Origin: Devosia litorisediminis
GTDB lineage: Bacteria; Pseudomonadota; Alphaproteobacteria; Rhizobiales; Devosiaceae
NCBI RefSeq assembly: GCF_018334155.1
Contig: NZ_JAGXTP010000001.1
Coordinates: forward strand, 1,798,001-1,862,000
Direction of reading: 5' to 3'
DNA: 64,000 nt
This document shows, in pieces, positions 36,867-46,192 of this stretch; the stretch's first letter is position 1, and each line of letters begins with the position of its first letter. The translations under genes were made by a program, and so were the position numbers. A model generated the notes under the pieces. It did no database searches. It was not told where the DNA came from and was given only the letters and a program-made list of their open reading frames with translations.

Positions 36867-38102
36867 CTATTCTGGGCGGCGGTACTGATAGATGCCGACG
36901 TCGATAGAGCCCTCGGCAAAGCCAGCCTCGCAATAGCTGAGATAGTAGACCCATTTGCGCTTGAACTCTTCGTCATAGCCAAGCGGAGCAATCATCGGCC
37001 AGCGCTCGAGGAAACGCTCGCGCCAAAGCCGCAGTGTCTTGGCATAGGAGAGCCGGAAAGTGTCGACGTTTTCCAGCACGAGATCGTATTTCTCGCCGAA
37101 TTCGCGCATCACCGTCTTGGTCAGCAGCATGCCGCCGGGGAAGATGTAGCGCTGAATGAAGTCGGGCCCGCTCTTGTAGCCTTCAAAATCGGCTTCATTG
37201 ATGGTGATCGCCTGAATGGCGGCGGTGCCACCTGGCTTGAGACGATCATGGACTGTCTGGAAATAGCTGTCCCAATTGTCTTCACCAACGGCCTCAATCA
37301 TCTCGATCGAGCCGATATGATCAAACTGGCCTTCGGTATGGCGATAATCCTCAAAGACCAGGGTCGCGAATTCGTCCAGCCCCTGCTTGGCCAGGCGTTC
37401 CTTGCCATATTTGAGCTGCTCGGCCGACAGCGTGATGCCGCGCAGATTGGCCTTGTAATCCTTGGCAACGGTTTCGGCGAAGCCGCCCCAGCCGCAGCCG
37501 ATTTCCAGCACGGAGGAGCCTTCGGTAACCCCCGCCATATCTGCGACGCGGCGATATTTCTCGCGCTGGGCTTCCTCCAGGCTCTGATCACCAGAAGTGA
37601 ACACGGCCGAGGAGTAGGTCATGGAGGGGTCGAGCCACTGGCCGTAGAAATCATTGCCCAGATCGTAGTGCTCGGCGATGTTCTTCTTGGAGCCCTCAAG
37701 CGTGTTGCGGCGCGACAGGTGATAATGCAGATCACCGGCAGCCTTGCGGAAGAAGCCCGGATTGGCCTGCTCGAACATATCGCGGTTCTGCAGGAAGAAG
37801 CGGAACAGCGCAGTGAGGTCATCGACCTCGATATCGCCATTCATGTAGGCCGAGGCAAAACCGACCGTGCCGCGCTGCATGGCTTCGCTGAGCACGCGGA
37901 AATTGTTCATCCGCATAACGGAGTGGCCGCCCGTTGCCGGATCGCCGATTGTGCGGGTGCGGCCATTGGGAAAAATCACCGTGACGGCACCGTAGGTCGG
38001 TTTGCCGATCAGGGAGACACCAATGCGGTCCACCATCCAGGAAACCAGCCGCGTCCACGGCGTTGCGCCAGTATTGCTATTGTCTATTGCTGTTTTGGTC
38101 AT
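36867..38102 (-). CDS. Cyclopropane-fatty-acyl-phospholipid synthase family protein
   Basis: A 411-residue SAM-dependent enzyme. It has the SAM site VLEIGCGWGGFAETVAK (near residue 180), the preceding EHYDLGNDFYGQWLDPSMTY block with active-site acid residues, and IQRYIFPGGMLL near 320. It methylenates unsaturated phospholipid acyl chains. It is third in the FAD oxidoreductase-DUF1365-CFA operon, which carries an RpoE-type promoter; in Rhodobacter, related CFA-type genes belong to the RpoE regulon. It may also take part in other lipid methylation. Confidence 0.93.
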   Translation of the reverse strand: MTKTAIDNSNTGATPWTRLVSWMVDRIGVSLIGKPTYGAVTVIFPNGRTRTIGDPATGGHSVMRMNNFRVLSEAMQRGTVGFASAYMNGDIEVDDLTALFRFFLQNRDMFEQANPGFFRKAAGDLHYHLSRRNTLEGSKKNIAEHYDLGNDFYGQWLDPSMTYSSAVFTSGDQSLEEAQREKYRRVADMAGVTEGSSVLEIGCGWGGFAETVAKDYKANLRGITLSAEQLKYGKERLAKQGLDEFATLVFEDYRHTEGQFDHIGSIEMIEAVGEDNWDSYFQTVHDRLKPGGTAAIQAITINEADFEGYKSGPDFIQRYIFPGGMLLTKTVMREFGEKYDLVLENVDTFRLSYAKTLRLWRERFLERWPMIAPLGYDEEFKRKWVYYLSYCEAGFAEGSIDVGIYQYRRPE

Positions 38103-38127
38103 TGGCCCCAGAGATCCAACTTGTCTA

Positions 38128-38919
38128 CTAAGCTTGGTGTCCGCGCTTGAGATGACGCCGCAATTTTAGCGTCAAAGGCATGCCTTTAAGCCATAGAAGC
38201 AGGGCTTCCCAGTGTATGCCCACGACCACCTTAGCTGTCATAAATGGATATGCAAACAGCAGTTTCAACAAGGTGGCGTCGGTCAGCGGGCGGCGTTCGC
38301 CGGCGAAATAAGCGGTCAAAATACCCCCTTCCTGGGTCGACAGGGCGATCCCCAGAAAGACTTCCTGATCTGGCGGGCGGACTGAAAAACGATAACTGCC
38401 TTCAAGCGTATTGAAGGGCGAAACGAAAAAAGCCTTTTTGGCCTCGTGGTGGATTTCGGGCGCCTCACCGCTCACCGCGGCCGAATAGAAGTGATGCTCG
38501 CCAAAGGTGTTGCTGACCTCATAGGCGAGGAATTTCGTGACCCCATCTGCGTCATCACAATAATAGACGGTTATGGGATTGAAGGCGAAACCGAGCAGGC
38601 GCGGATAGGCGAGCATGCGGATGCGGGCAATCGGTCCGGCGCCCGCCGCCTCCGCCTTGCGGCGGATGAAGGCGGCAATGGAGGAGCCGTCACGCGGCCC
38701 GAAATCGCCAGTAACCAGCGAGACAAGGTTGAATCGATTCAATGAGAAGAAGCGTAGTTTCTCATCCAGCGCTTCAAGTCTATCAAGATCGACAAGCATG
38801 GAGAAAACGCGATAGCGCAGCGCGTGGCGCTTGGGGCGCGCACGCTTGTGCACCACGTCGCCGACATAGATGGCGCCGAGGCGGTGCGGTTCGTCGCTGG
38901 GGTCTATTGCGCTGCCCAC
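38128..38919 (-). CDS. DUF1365 family protein
   Basis: A 263-residue protein with the conserved GDVVHKRARPKRHALRYRVF start, YPRLLGFAFNPITVYYCDD and a KAFFVSPFNTLEGSYRFSV core. The family is nearly always encoded between an FAD-dependent amine-oxidase-type enzyme and a CFA synthase, as here, but its own reaction is unknown. It overlaps the FAD gene by 16 bases and lies 25 bases before the CFA gene. Confidence 0.88.
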   Translation of the reverse strand: MGSAIDPSDEPHRLGAIYVGDVVHKRARPKRHALRYRVFSMLVDLDRLEALDEKLRFFSLNRFNLVSLVTGDFGPRDGSSIAAFIRRKAEAAGAGPIARIRMLAYPRLLGFAFNPITVYYCDDADGVTKFLAYEVSNTFGEHHFYSAAVSGEAPEIHHEAKKAFFVSPFNTLEGSYRFSVRPPDQEVFLGIALSTQEGGILTAYFAGERRPLTDATLLKLLFAYPFMTAKVVVGIHWEALLLWLKGMPLTLKLRRHLKRGHQA

Positions 38920-40238
38920 AGGCTCTGGTCTCCCTCTACCCAGTTATGCGCGATGCGATCACGCTGCTGGGCAACCTGCCAGGGCCGCTGCATGGGGCCG
39001 ATCCGTTCGGCCACTTCGAGCCCGGCCTGCAGGCCGTCTTCGTGGAAACCATAGCCCATCCAGGCGCCGGCAAACCAGCTGCGCTGGGTGCCCTGCACCT
39101 GCCAGAGATCCTTTTGCGCGGCGATGGCGCGCGCGTCGAACAGGGGATGCTGGTAATCGGCCTCGTACTGCACCGTGCCGGGGGCAAAGTCGCGGTGGGG
39201 ATTGAGCGTGACAAACAGGTCCGTCTTGGTGGGCAGTGGCTGCAGGCTGTTCATCCAATAGGTCAGGCTGAGGCCATCCTCGCCCTGCCCGCCCCGCAGA
39301 TAGTTCCAGGACGACCACAAATGCTTGCGGCGCGGCATGAAGCTCTTGTCGGTGTGCAGCACGGCATGGTTGTCGGTAAAGCGGAAGGCGCCCAGCACGT
39401 TGCGCTCAGCCTCGCTGGTATCGGCCAGCAGCGCCAGCGCCTCATCGGCGTGACAGGCAAACACCACTTGATCAAAGGGGCGACGGCTGCCATCGGCAAA
39501 AATCAGTTTTATGCCATCGGCATGGCGGACGACCGAGCGAATGTCGGCATTGAGCACCGTACCAAACGCGTTCTGGGCGGCGATGCGCTGAACATATTGC
39601 TGGCTGCCGCCCTGCACGGTGCGCCAGGTCGGGCGATTATTGACCTGCAGCAGCGAGTGGTTGGCGAAGAATTCGATGAAGGTCTTGGCGGGGAAATCGA
39701 GCATGCCGCGCGATGGCGTGGACCAGATAGCCGCCGAGATGGGCAGGATGTGATCCTGGATGAAGATGCGCGAATAGCCGAACCGGTCGAGAAACTCGCC
39801 AATCGACAGATCGTCCTGACAGGTTGCGATCTGCTGCTCGGCCTTGCGGAAGAAGCGCATGATATCGCTGACCAGCCGCCAATGCTGGGGGCGGATGATG
39901 TTGCGGCGCTGGCCAAACAGACCATTGAGATATTCGCCGGAATACTCGCGGGCACCTTCGCCAATCGAGACAGCAAAGCTCATCCATGAGGCCGCTGTGG
40001 GCACATCGAGGTGATCAAAGAAGGCGGTCAGATTGGGGTAGTTCTGTTCGTTGTAGACAATGAAGCCGGTATCGACGGCAACCTCACCCTCGGGGGTGCG
40101 TGCAGCAACGGTGTTGGCGTGTCCGCCCAAGCGCGCATTGCGCTCGAACACGGTAACGTTTTGAGTCTGGGAAAGCAGCCAAGCCGCTGAAAGTCCTGAG
40201 ATTCCCGAGCCGATAACGGCGATATTGGTGGCGGTCAT
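38904..40238 (-). CDS. FAD-dependent oxidoreductase, amine-oxidase family
   Basis: A 444-residue flavoprotein with an N-terminal FAD motif IAVIGSGISGLSAAWLL (residues 5-21) followed by VFERNARLGGHANTV and, later, VVFACHADEALALL. The family pairs with DUF1365 and CFA synthase in stress-linked lipid-modifying operons. It is first in the operon, 35 bases after a perfect RpoE-type -10 box. Substrate unknown; modified fatty acids are likely. Confidence 0.9.
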   Translation of the reverse strand: MTATNIAVIGSGISGLSAAWLLSQTQNVTVFERNARLGGHANTVAARTPEGEVAVDTGFIVYNEQNYPNLTAFFDHLDVPTAASWMSFAVSIGEGAREYSGEYLNGLFGQRRNIIRPQHWRLVSDIMRFFRKAEQQIATCQDDLSIGEFLDRFGYSRIFIQDHILPISAAIWSTPSRGMLDFPAKTFIEFFANHSLLQVNNRPTWRTVQGGSQQYVQRIAAQNAFGTVLNADIRSVVRHADGIKLIFADGSRRPFDQVVFACHADEALALLADTSEAERNVLGAFRFTDNHAVLHTDKSFMPRRKHLWSSWNYLRGGQGEDGLSLTYWMNSLQPLPTKTDLFVTLNPHRDFAPGTVQYEADYQHPLFDARAIAAQKDLWQVQGTQRSWFAGAWMGYGFHEDGLQAGLEVAERIGPMQRPWQVAQQRDRIAHNWVEGDQSLWAAQ

Positions 40239-40272
40239 AGTCGGGCGTGTCTCCGTCGGGGCCTGTGGGATA

Positions 40273-40301
40273 TCTTACGCAGGCAGTAACGGATTGGATC
40301 A
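40273..40301 (-). promoter_or_regulatory. RpoE/ChrR-type ECF promoter for the FAD-DUF1365-CFA operon
   Basis: On the minus strand TGATCC (40301-40296), exactly 18 bases, then TAAGA (40277-40273) match the known Rhodobacter RpoE promoter form without a mismatch. It lies 35 bases upstream of the operon's first ATG. Confidence 0.85.
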
Positions 40302-40315
40302 GGAAAAAATTTCAA

Positions 40316-42106
40316 TCAACCCTTGGGCTTAGCCAGATCGGTCAGGCGAAACTGGACCTGTTCGCGCCCCTGGTAGTGATCAATGCTCAGGCTGCCGGCA
40401 AAGTGCATGGCCGCGTCGTTGCCGCGCAGCAACGCATCCCCAATGGCAGTGCTGGCGGCGCGGAAAGCAATGGCCTTGAGCCGCGCGCCATCTTCAGAGG
40501 TCAGGGTGAAGCTGACATGGCCGCCCTTGCCCACGACCTGGGCGAATTTTGCGCGATGGGCGGGAAAGGCAAAGATCGGGCCTGGATTGCCTGAGCCATA
40601 GGGCCCGGCGCGTTCGAGATCCTTGACCAGATCAATGCTGGCGCCGCGCGCGGTGAGCGCCGCGTCGATCCTGAGCGCGGTGGCGGCGCGGGCGGCGGCG
40701 ACGTCAACAGAGAGCGTGCTGGCCAGAAAGGCGCGGAACGGGCCCAACTGGCCGGGCTTGATGGTGATGCCCGCCGCCATGGCGTGGCCGCCGCCCTTGA
40801 CGATCAGCCCGGTATCGACCGCCTCGATGACGGCGCTGCCCAGGTCAACGCCGGGCATGGAGCGGCCCGAGCCGGTCCCGGTGCCATCGGCATGTAGGGC
40901 GATGGCGAAGGTGGGTCGTTCGAAACGATCCTTGAGCCGCGAGGCGATCAGGCCGACCACGCCGGGATGCCAGTTGGCCGAGGCCAGCACCAGCACCGGC
41001 GGGCCCTCCCCGCTGCCGATTTCCATTTCGGCGACGGCGACGGCTTCCTCGACGGCTTCGACCTCGATGCGCTGGCGTTCGGCGTTGAGTTCATCAAGGC
41101 GGGCGGCAATGGAGAGCGCGTGGTGCTCATCATCAACAGTGAGCAATTCGGTGCCCAGAGCGGCATTGCCGATGCGGCCGCCGGCATTGATGCGCGGACC
41201 GATCATAAAGCCCAGATGATAGGGATTGAGCGGGCCCGAAATGCGCGAGGCCAGCGCCAGGGCAGCGATGCCCTGATTGTCGCCGCGGCGGGCCACTTCG
41301 AGGCCGCGCACCACAAAGGCACGGTTCAGGCCAACCAGCGGCACCACATCGCACACCGTGCCCAGCGCCACGATGTCGAGCAGCTTGAGCAGATCGGGCA
41401 GGCCGGTATCGCCGCGCAGACGCAGCACGCGATTGACCGCCACCAACACCATGAAGGTGACGCCGGCAGCGCAGAGATAGCCGAGCCCGGAGATATCGTC
41501 GGGCCGGTTGGGATTGACCAGGGCTGTGGCGTTGGGCAGCTCGTGATCGGCCAGATGATGGTCAATCACCAGCACATCGGCGCCACGCTCACGGGCATGG
41601 GCGATGGGCTTGTCGCTGGTGGTGCCGCAGTCGAGCGTGATGATCAGGGTGGCGCCGGCATCGATCAGCTTGTCCATGGCCGCGATATTGGGGCCATAGC
41701 CTTCAAAGATGCGGTCGGGGATGTGGACCTGCGGTTCAATGCCGAAATGGCGCAGATAGCGTGCCATCAGCGCGCAAGAGCAGGCGCCGTCGACATCATA
41801 GTCGCCAAACAGGGCGACGGATTCATTGTCGGCGACCGCCTTGGCCAGCCGGTCGGCCAGCGCATCCATGGCGGTCAGCGTCGATGGATCGGGCATCAGC
41901 CCGCGTATGGTGGGGTCAAGGTGCTTTTCAGCATCGTCGAGTGCCACACCACGGGCGGCCATCACCCGGGCGAGAATTTCAGAAACGCCGGTGCGCTGAG
42001 CGATGGCGGTGGCAATGCGGGTGCTGGCCGAATCCAGTCGGTCCATCCAGGCGCGGCCGGTAACCGAGCGGGAGACGTCGAGGAATGGGCGCGGCGCATC
42101 GAGCAT
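40316..42106 (-). CDS. recJ: Single-stranded-DNA-specific exonuclease RecJ
   Basis: A 596-residue 5'-3' exonuclease of recombination and mismatch repair. DHH motifs are visible: LFGDYDVDGACSCALM near residue 100, TLDCGTTS and VIDHHLADHELPNA near 175. DHHA1 is seen as GSGRSMPGVDLGSAVIEA with GGGHAMAAGITI, and an OB-like C-terminus follows. Length is normal. The start could also be the Met 20 residues later. Confidence 0.94.
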   Translation of the reverse strand: MLDAPRPFLDVSRSVTGRAWMDRLDSASTRIATAIAQRTGVSEILARVMAARGVALDDAEKHLDPTIRGLMPDPSTLTAMDALADRLAKAVADNESVALFGDYDVDGACSCALMARYLRHFGIEPQVHIPDRIFEGYGPNIAAMDKLIDAGATLIITLDCGTTSDKPIAHARERGADVLVIDHHLADHELPNATALVNPNRPDDISGLGYLCAAGVTFMVLVAVNRVLRLRGDTGLPDLLKLLDIVALGTVCDVVPLVGLNRAFVVRGLEVARRGDNQGIAALALASRISGPLNPYHLGFMIGPRINAGGRIGNAALGTELLTVDDEHHALSIAARLDELNAERQRIEVEAVEEAVAVAEMEIGSGEGPPVLVLASANWHPGVVGLIASRLKDRFERPTFAIALHADGTGTGSGRSMPGVDLGSAVIEAVDTGLIVKGGGHAMAAGITIKPGQLGPFRAFLASTLSVDVAAARAATALRIDAALTARGASIDLVKDLERAGPYGSGNPGPIFAFPAHRAKFAQVVGKGGHVSFTLTSEDGARLKAIAFRAASTAIGDALLRGNDAAMHFAGSLSIDHYQGREQVQFRLTDLAKPKG

Positions 42107-42184
42107 GGCTCAGAGGTAGGCGATTTGAGAGCGAGTTGAAAGGGCAAGCTTGGCCTCTCCCGGGCGGGGAGAGGCATGGCGTGT

Positions 42185-43171
42185 TCAGCGGGCGTGGCGC
42201 GCCTTGATCCAGCGCACGGTCTGACTCCAGGAGCGCATGACGACCGTGCTGGTCTCCACCGAATGGCGGCGCAGCCGGATGCCGTCGAGCAAGGTGCCAT
42301 CGGTGACGCCGGTCGCGGCCACCAGCACATCGCCAGCGGCCAGTTCGGTAACGTCATAGATACGGTTGGCGTCGGTAATGCCCATTTCGACGGCCCGCGC
42401 GCGCTTTTCGGGGGTGTCCAGGATCAGCTTGCCCTGCATCTGGCCACCTATACAGCGCAGTGCTGCAGCCGCCAGAACGCCTTCAGGCGCGCCGCCGGAG
42501 CCGAGATAGATATCGATGCCGGTATCCTCGGTGCTGACCGCATGTATTACGCCCGCAATGTCGCCATCGCTGATCAGCTTGACGGCGACGCCGGTACCGC
42601 GCAGTTCCTCGATCAGCGCCGCGTGGCGCGGACGATCGAGCACGATGGCCGTGATCTCGCTGAGCGGGACGCCCTTGGCCTTGGCCAGCGCGTTGACGTT
42701 CTCGGTGGCCGTCCAGTCGATATTGACGGTGCCCCTGGGGTATTCGGCGCCAATGGCGATCTTGTGCATATAGACGTTGCGGGCGACGTTGAGCAGGCCG
42801 CCTCGTTCAGCCATGGCGAGCACAACGATGGAATCGGGCTGATTCTTGGCGCACAGCGTCACGCCTTCGAGCGGATCAACGGCGATATCGACTTCAGGAC
42901 CGCTGCCCAGACCCACGGCCTGGCCGATGTAAAGATCGTCGCATTCGTGCTGCTCGCCCTCGCCTATGACGATGCGGCCAGAGATGGCGACGGTGTCGAG
43001 TTCGGCCTTCATGGCCTGCACAGCGGCATCATCGGCAGCTTTTTCGTCGCCCTTGCCGCGCCATTCGGCAGCAGCGATGGCAGCGCGTTCGGTGACGCGC
43101 ACCAGTTCCAGGGTCAGGCTGCGGTGCAGATTGGCGGGGGTCTTGGTCCCCTCGACCTTACTGAGCTTCAT
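42185..43171 (-). CDS. glpX: Class II fructose-1,6-bisphosphatase
   Basis: A 328-residue GlpX-type phosphatase of gluconeogenesis. It has the metal-site motifs GRIVIGEGEQHECDDLYIGQ and DIAVDPLEGVTLCAKNQPDS, and LGSGGAPEGVLAAAALRCIG. A strong GGGAGGAC precedes the ATG. It follows hom by 34 bases; the hom-glpX-recJ order recurs in Rhizobiales. Confidence 0.95.
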   Translation of the reverse strand: MKLSKVEGTKTPANLHRSLTLELVRVTERAAIAAAEWRGKGDEKAADDAAVQAMKAELDTVAISGRIVIGEGEQHECDDLYIGQAVGLGSGPEVDIAVDPLEGVTLCAKNQPDSIVVLAMAERGGLLNVARNVYMHKIAIGAEYPRGTVNIDWTATENVNALAKAKGVPLSEITAIVLDRPRHAALIEELRGTGVAVKLISDGDIAGVIHAVSTEDTGIDIYLGSGGAPEGVLAAAALRCIGGQMQGKLILDTPEKRARAVEMGITDANRIYDVTELAAGDVLVAATGVTDGTLLDGIRLRRHSVETSTVVMRSWSQTVRWIKARHAR

Positions 43172-43205
43172 ATGTCCTCCCGGGGCCTGATTGCCCCGGC
43201 GGGGC

Positions 43206-44714
43206 TCAGAGTTGTTCGATCCGGATCAATTGCGGTTCACCCACGATAAACCCGTCAGAGGCGATCTGCGCAAGCGATTCACGCACCGCCGATTCTAAAG
43301 TCTGTTGAGTTATCATCACCACGGTACGCGTTGGCGAGCCATCCGGCGCTACAGCTTTGGCACTCAAATCAGACCGCTGGATGACGCTATCGATGGAAAT
43401 GCCGCGCTCGCCCATGCGGGTGGCGATACCTGCCAGGGCGCCGGGCACGTCCTTGGCACTGAGGCGGATGTAGTAGCCGCCATCATGGGCACGCATGGCC
43501 GCCTCGCGATAGGGCAGCAGTTCATCGCTCGGCACGCCGAGCGGCGGCACGCGGGTGCCGCGGGCTATGTCGAGAATGTCGGAGAGCACCGAGGATGCCG
43601 TGGGCGGGCCACCGGCGCCGGGGCCAGCAAGCAGCAATTCGTGGACGTGATCGGTTTCGAGGGCAACTGCGTTCATCACGCCGTCGACGCCAGCAATGGC
43701 GCTGCCTCGGGGTACGAAGGTGGGGTGAACGCGCTGCTCGATGCCGTCGTCGGTGCGCTGGGCAATGCCCAGCAGCTTGATCTTGTAGCCGAGGTCGGCG
43801 GCGACCTGAATGTCGTGCTGGGTGATGCCGGTAATGCCTTCAACCCGGATCTTGTCGGGGGCCAGTTCATAGCCAAAGCAGAGCGTGGCGAGAATGGCGA
43901 GCTTGTGGGCGGTGTCATAGCCTTCCACGTCAAAGGTCGGGTCGGCTTCGGCATAGCCGAGCGCCTGCGCATCCTTGAGGCAATCGGCAAAGGAGATGTC
44001 CTCATTGCCCATGCGCGTCAGAATGTAGTTGCAGGTGCCGTTCATGATGCCGAACACCTTGGCGATGCGGGCAGAGCCCAGACCTTCGCGCAGCGTCTTG
44101 ATGACTGGTATGCCGCCGGCGACCGCAGCCTCAAAACCCAGCTGTGCGCCGGTTTCCTCGGCCAGCTTGGCCAGTTCGGTACCGTGCTTGGCCAGCAATG
44201 CCTTATTGGCAGTGACCACGGGGCGCCCGATTTCAAGCGCCGCCTTGACCGAAGCCAGTGCGGGACCGTCTTCGCCGCCGATCAGTTCGACAAACAGGTC
44301 AATGCCATCCGATTTGGCCAGCGCCACCGGATCATCGAACCAGTCGAGGCCGGTAATGTCGATGCCGCGATCGCGCGAACGCGAGCGGGCGGCAACAGCG
44401 GTGACCACCAACTGTCGGCCAAGCTTCTTGGTGAGCTCGGCGCCATCCTTTTGCAGAATGCTGACCAGTGTCGCGCCAACATTGCCCAGCCCGGCCACGC
44501 CAACGCGCAGCGGTGGCAGTGCTTCGCCATCACCGAACTCCTGCATCGCCTTGAGAATGCGGGTGCGGGTTTCCGAACGGGGCTCACGGCCCTCGCGCAG
44601 ATCGAACACGAACAGCGGATCGCCGGCAACGGTGCGGCCGAAGCGGGTCGGCGTCCAGCCGCGTGCGGAGATGAAAGTTTCGACGGCTTGGCGGAAAGAC
44701 TGGATATCACTCAT
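43206..44714 (-). CDS. hom: Homoserine dehydrogenase with N-terminal HTH-like extension
   Basis: A 502-residue protein. Residues 67-502 are a full homoserine dehydrogenase: NAD(P) site VGVAGLGNVGATLVSILQ, catalytic region with ANKALLAKHG, GFEAAVAGGIPVIKTLREGL and GTCNYILTRM, then a C-terminal ACT domain (YYIRLSAKDVPGALAGIATR). Normal length is near 430. The extra 66 residues at the start contain RFGRTVAGDPLFVFDLREG followed by SETRTRILKAMQEF, the pattern of small HTH-like proteins of alphaproteobacteria. Only Met55 would offer an in-frame shorter start. The enzyme makes homoserine for Thr/Met synthesis. Confidence 0.93.
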   Translation of the reverse strand: MSDIQSFRQAVETFISARGWTPTRFGRTVAGDPLFVFDLREGREPRSETRTRILKAMQEFGDGEALPPLRVGVAGLGNVGATLVSILQKDGAELTKKLGRQLVVTAVAARSRSRDRGIDITGLDWFDDPVALAKSDGIDLFVELIGGEDGPALASVKAALEIGRPVVTANKALLAKHGTELAKLAEETGAQLGFEAAVAGGIPVIKTLREGLGSARIAKVFGIMNGTCNYILTRMGNEDISFADCLKDAQALGYAEADPTFDVEGYDTAHKLAILATLCFGYELAPDKIRVEGITGITQHDIQVAADLGYKIKLLGIAQRTDDGIEQRVHPTFVPRGSAIAGVDGVMNAVALETDHVHELLLAGPGAGGPPTASSVLSDILDIARGTRVPPLGVPSDELLPYREAAMRAHDGGYYIRLSAKDVPGALAGIATRMGERGISIDSVIQRSDLSAKAVAPDGSPTRTVVMITQQTLESAVRESLAQIASDGFIVGEPQLIRIEQL

Positions 44715-44781
44715 GGTGGCGACATCTGCATAGGAATATGCCTAGCCGTCAATAGGAGTTTGCCCAGAACCCCATATGATG

Positions 44782-44817
44782 CGGGCCATACCGCCCTTGC
44801 AGTGACGGTATGGCCCG
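44782..44817. other. 12-bp hairpin between alaC and hom
   Basis: CGGGCCATACCG and CGGTATGGCCCG form a perfect 12-bp stem with a 12-base loop. On the minus strand no T-run follows, so it may be an mRNA 3' protector of alaC or part of a control element ahead of hom. Confidence 0.5.
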
Positions 44818-44841
44818 ATTTTCAGTGCAGAATTGCCGTGA

Positions 44842-46053
44842 TCAGCCGACCAGCGGTACCACGTTGCCAGAACCCGATTTTGAGCCCAGCAGCTTTTTGA
44901 CGTTGCGGGCCGCCTGGCGGATGCGCTGTTCGTTCTCGACAAAGGCGAGGCGTATGTACTGATCGCCATACTCACCAAAGCCGACACCGGGAGCAACACC
45001 GACACCGGTCTCCTTGATCAGCAGCTTAGCAAATTCGAGCGAGCCGAGATGGGCAAACTGTGGTGGGATCGGCGCCCAGGCAAACATGGTGGCCTTGGGC
45101 ACCGGAATGTTCCAGCCAGAGCGGGCAAAGCTCTCGACCATGACGTCACGGCGGAATTTGTAGATCTTGCGGATCTCGTCGACCACATCATCGGAGCCGT
45201 TCAGGGCCGCGGTTGCAGCCACCTGAACCGGGGTAAAAGCACCATAGTCGAGATAGGATTTGACGCGCGCCAGAGCCGCGATCAGCCGTTCGTTGCCTAC
45301 AGCGAAGCCCACGCGCCAGCCGGGCATGGAATAGGTCTTGGACATGGAGGTGAACTCGACGGCGATATCCATTGCGCCGGGCACCTGCAGCACCGATGGC
45401 GGCGGCACATCATCAAAATAGATCTCGGAATAGGCCAGATCCGAGAGGATGAATATCTCATTGTCGCGGCAGTACTTGACCACTTCGGCGTAGAAATCGA
45501 GCGTGGCGGTATAGGCCGTGGGGTTGGCCGGGTAGTTCAGCACCAGCGCGATCGGCTTGGGAATGGAGTGCCGAACGGCCCGGTCCAGCGAGCGCATGAA
45601 GTCTTCATTGGGATCAGCGGGCATGGAGCGCACGACGCCGCCGCTCATGATGAAGCCGAAGGAATGGATGGGATAGGTTGGATTGGGGACCAGCACCACA
45701 TCGCCGGGGGCGGTGATGGCCTGGGCCATGTTGGCGAAGCCTTCCTTGGAACCCAGCGTGGCCACCACCTGGGTATCCGGATTGAGCTTCACGCCAAAAC
45801 GACGGCCGTAATAGCTGGCCTGGGCCTTGCGCAGGCCGGGGATGCCCTTGGAGCTCGAATAGCGATGGGTCCGCGAATCGAGAACGGTTTCCTGCAGCTT
45901 CTTGACGATATGATCGGGTGTGGGCAGGTCGGGATTGCCCATGCCGAGGTCGATAATGTCGACGCCTTCGGCGCGCGCCTTGGCCTTGATTGGGTTGATA
46001 TGCTCGAACACGTAAGGGGGCAAACGGCGGATGCGATGGAATTCTTCGCTCAT
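44842..46053 (-). CDS. alaC: Alanine/LL-diaminopimelate-type aminotransferase
   Basis: A 403-residue class I/II PLP aminotransferase. It has LGMGNPDLPTP near residue 35, ALVLNYPANPTAYTATLDFY, and the PLP lysine in EFTSMSKTYSMPGWRVGFAVG near 235. Best fit is AlaC-like glutamate-pyruvate aminotransferase; annotation as LL-diaminopimelate aminotransferase is a common alternative. ATG at 46053 follows GAGGAA. It precedes hom by 127 bases. Confidence 0.88.
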   Translation of the reverse strand: MSEEFHRIRRLPPYVFEHINPIKAKARAEGVDIIDLGMGNPDLPTPDHIVKKLQETVLDSRTHRYSSSKGIPGLRKAQASYYGRRFGVKLNPDTQVVATLGSKEGFANMAQAITAPGDVVLVPNPTYPIHSFGFIMSGGVVRSMPADPNEDFMRSLDRAVRHSIPKPIALVLNYPANPTAYTATLDFYAEVVKYCRDNEIFILSDLAYSEIYFDDVPPPSVLQVPGAMDIAVEFTSMSKTYSMPGWRVGFAVGNERLIAALARVKSYLDYGAFTPVQVAATAALNGSDDVVDEIRKIYKFRRDVMVESFARSGWNIPVPKATMFAWAPIPPQFAHLGSLEFAKLLIKETGVGVAPGVGFGEYGDQYIRLAFVENEQRIRQAARNVKKLLGSKSGSGNVVPLVG

Positions 46054-46192
46054 GATTTCCTCTGGGGTCCGCATGGGGACCTGTCGTGGGCCGCGACGCG
46101 CTCGACAGCGCCAAACCCCATTATGGGGCTGATTATCGCGGAATTATGGTTGTAATCGGGTTAAATGCCCGCTGGGGCGTTTGTGGTGTTCG

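Noticed and set aside
36834..38150. 438-codon antisense frame over the CFA synthase gene
   Set aside because: The minus-strand frame has complete CFA synthase motifs; the plus frame also begins inside the terminator.
40967..42139. 390-codon antisense frame over recJ
   Set aside because: No motifs; recJ has all DHH motifs on the other strand.
43305..44900. 531-codon antisense frame over hom
   Set aside because: Shadow of the third-position GC bias of a clear homoserine dehydrogenase; no motifs.
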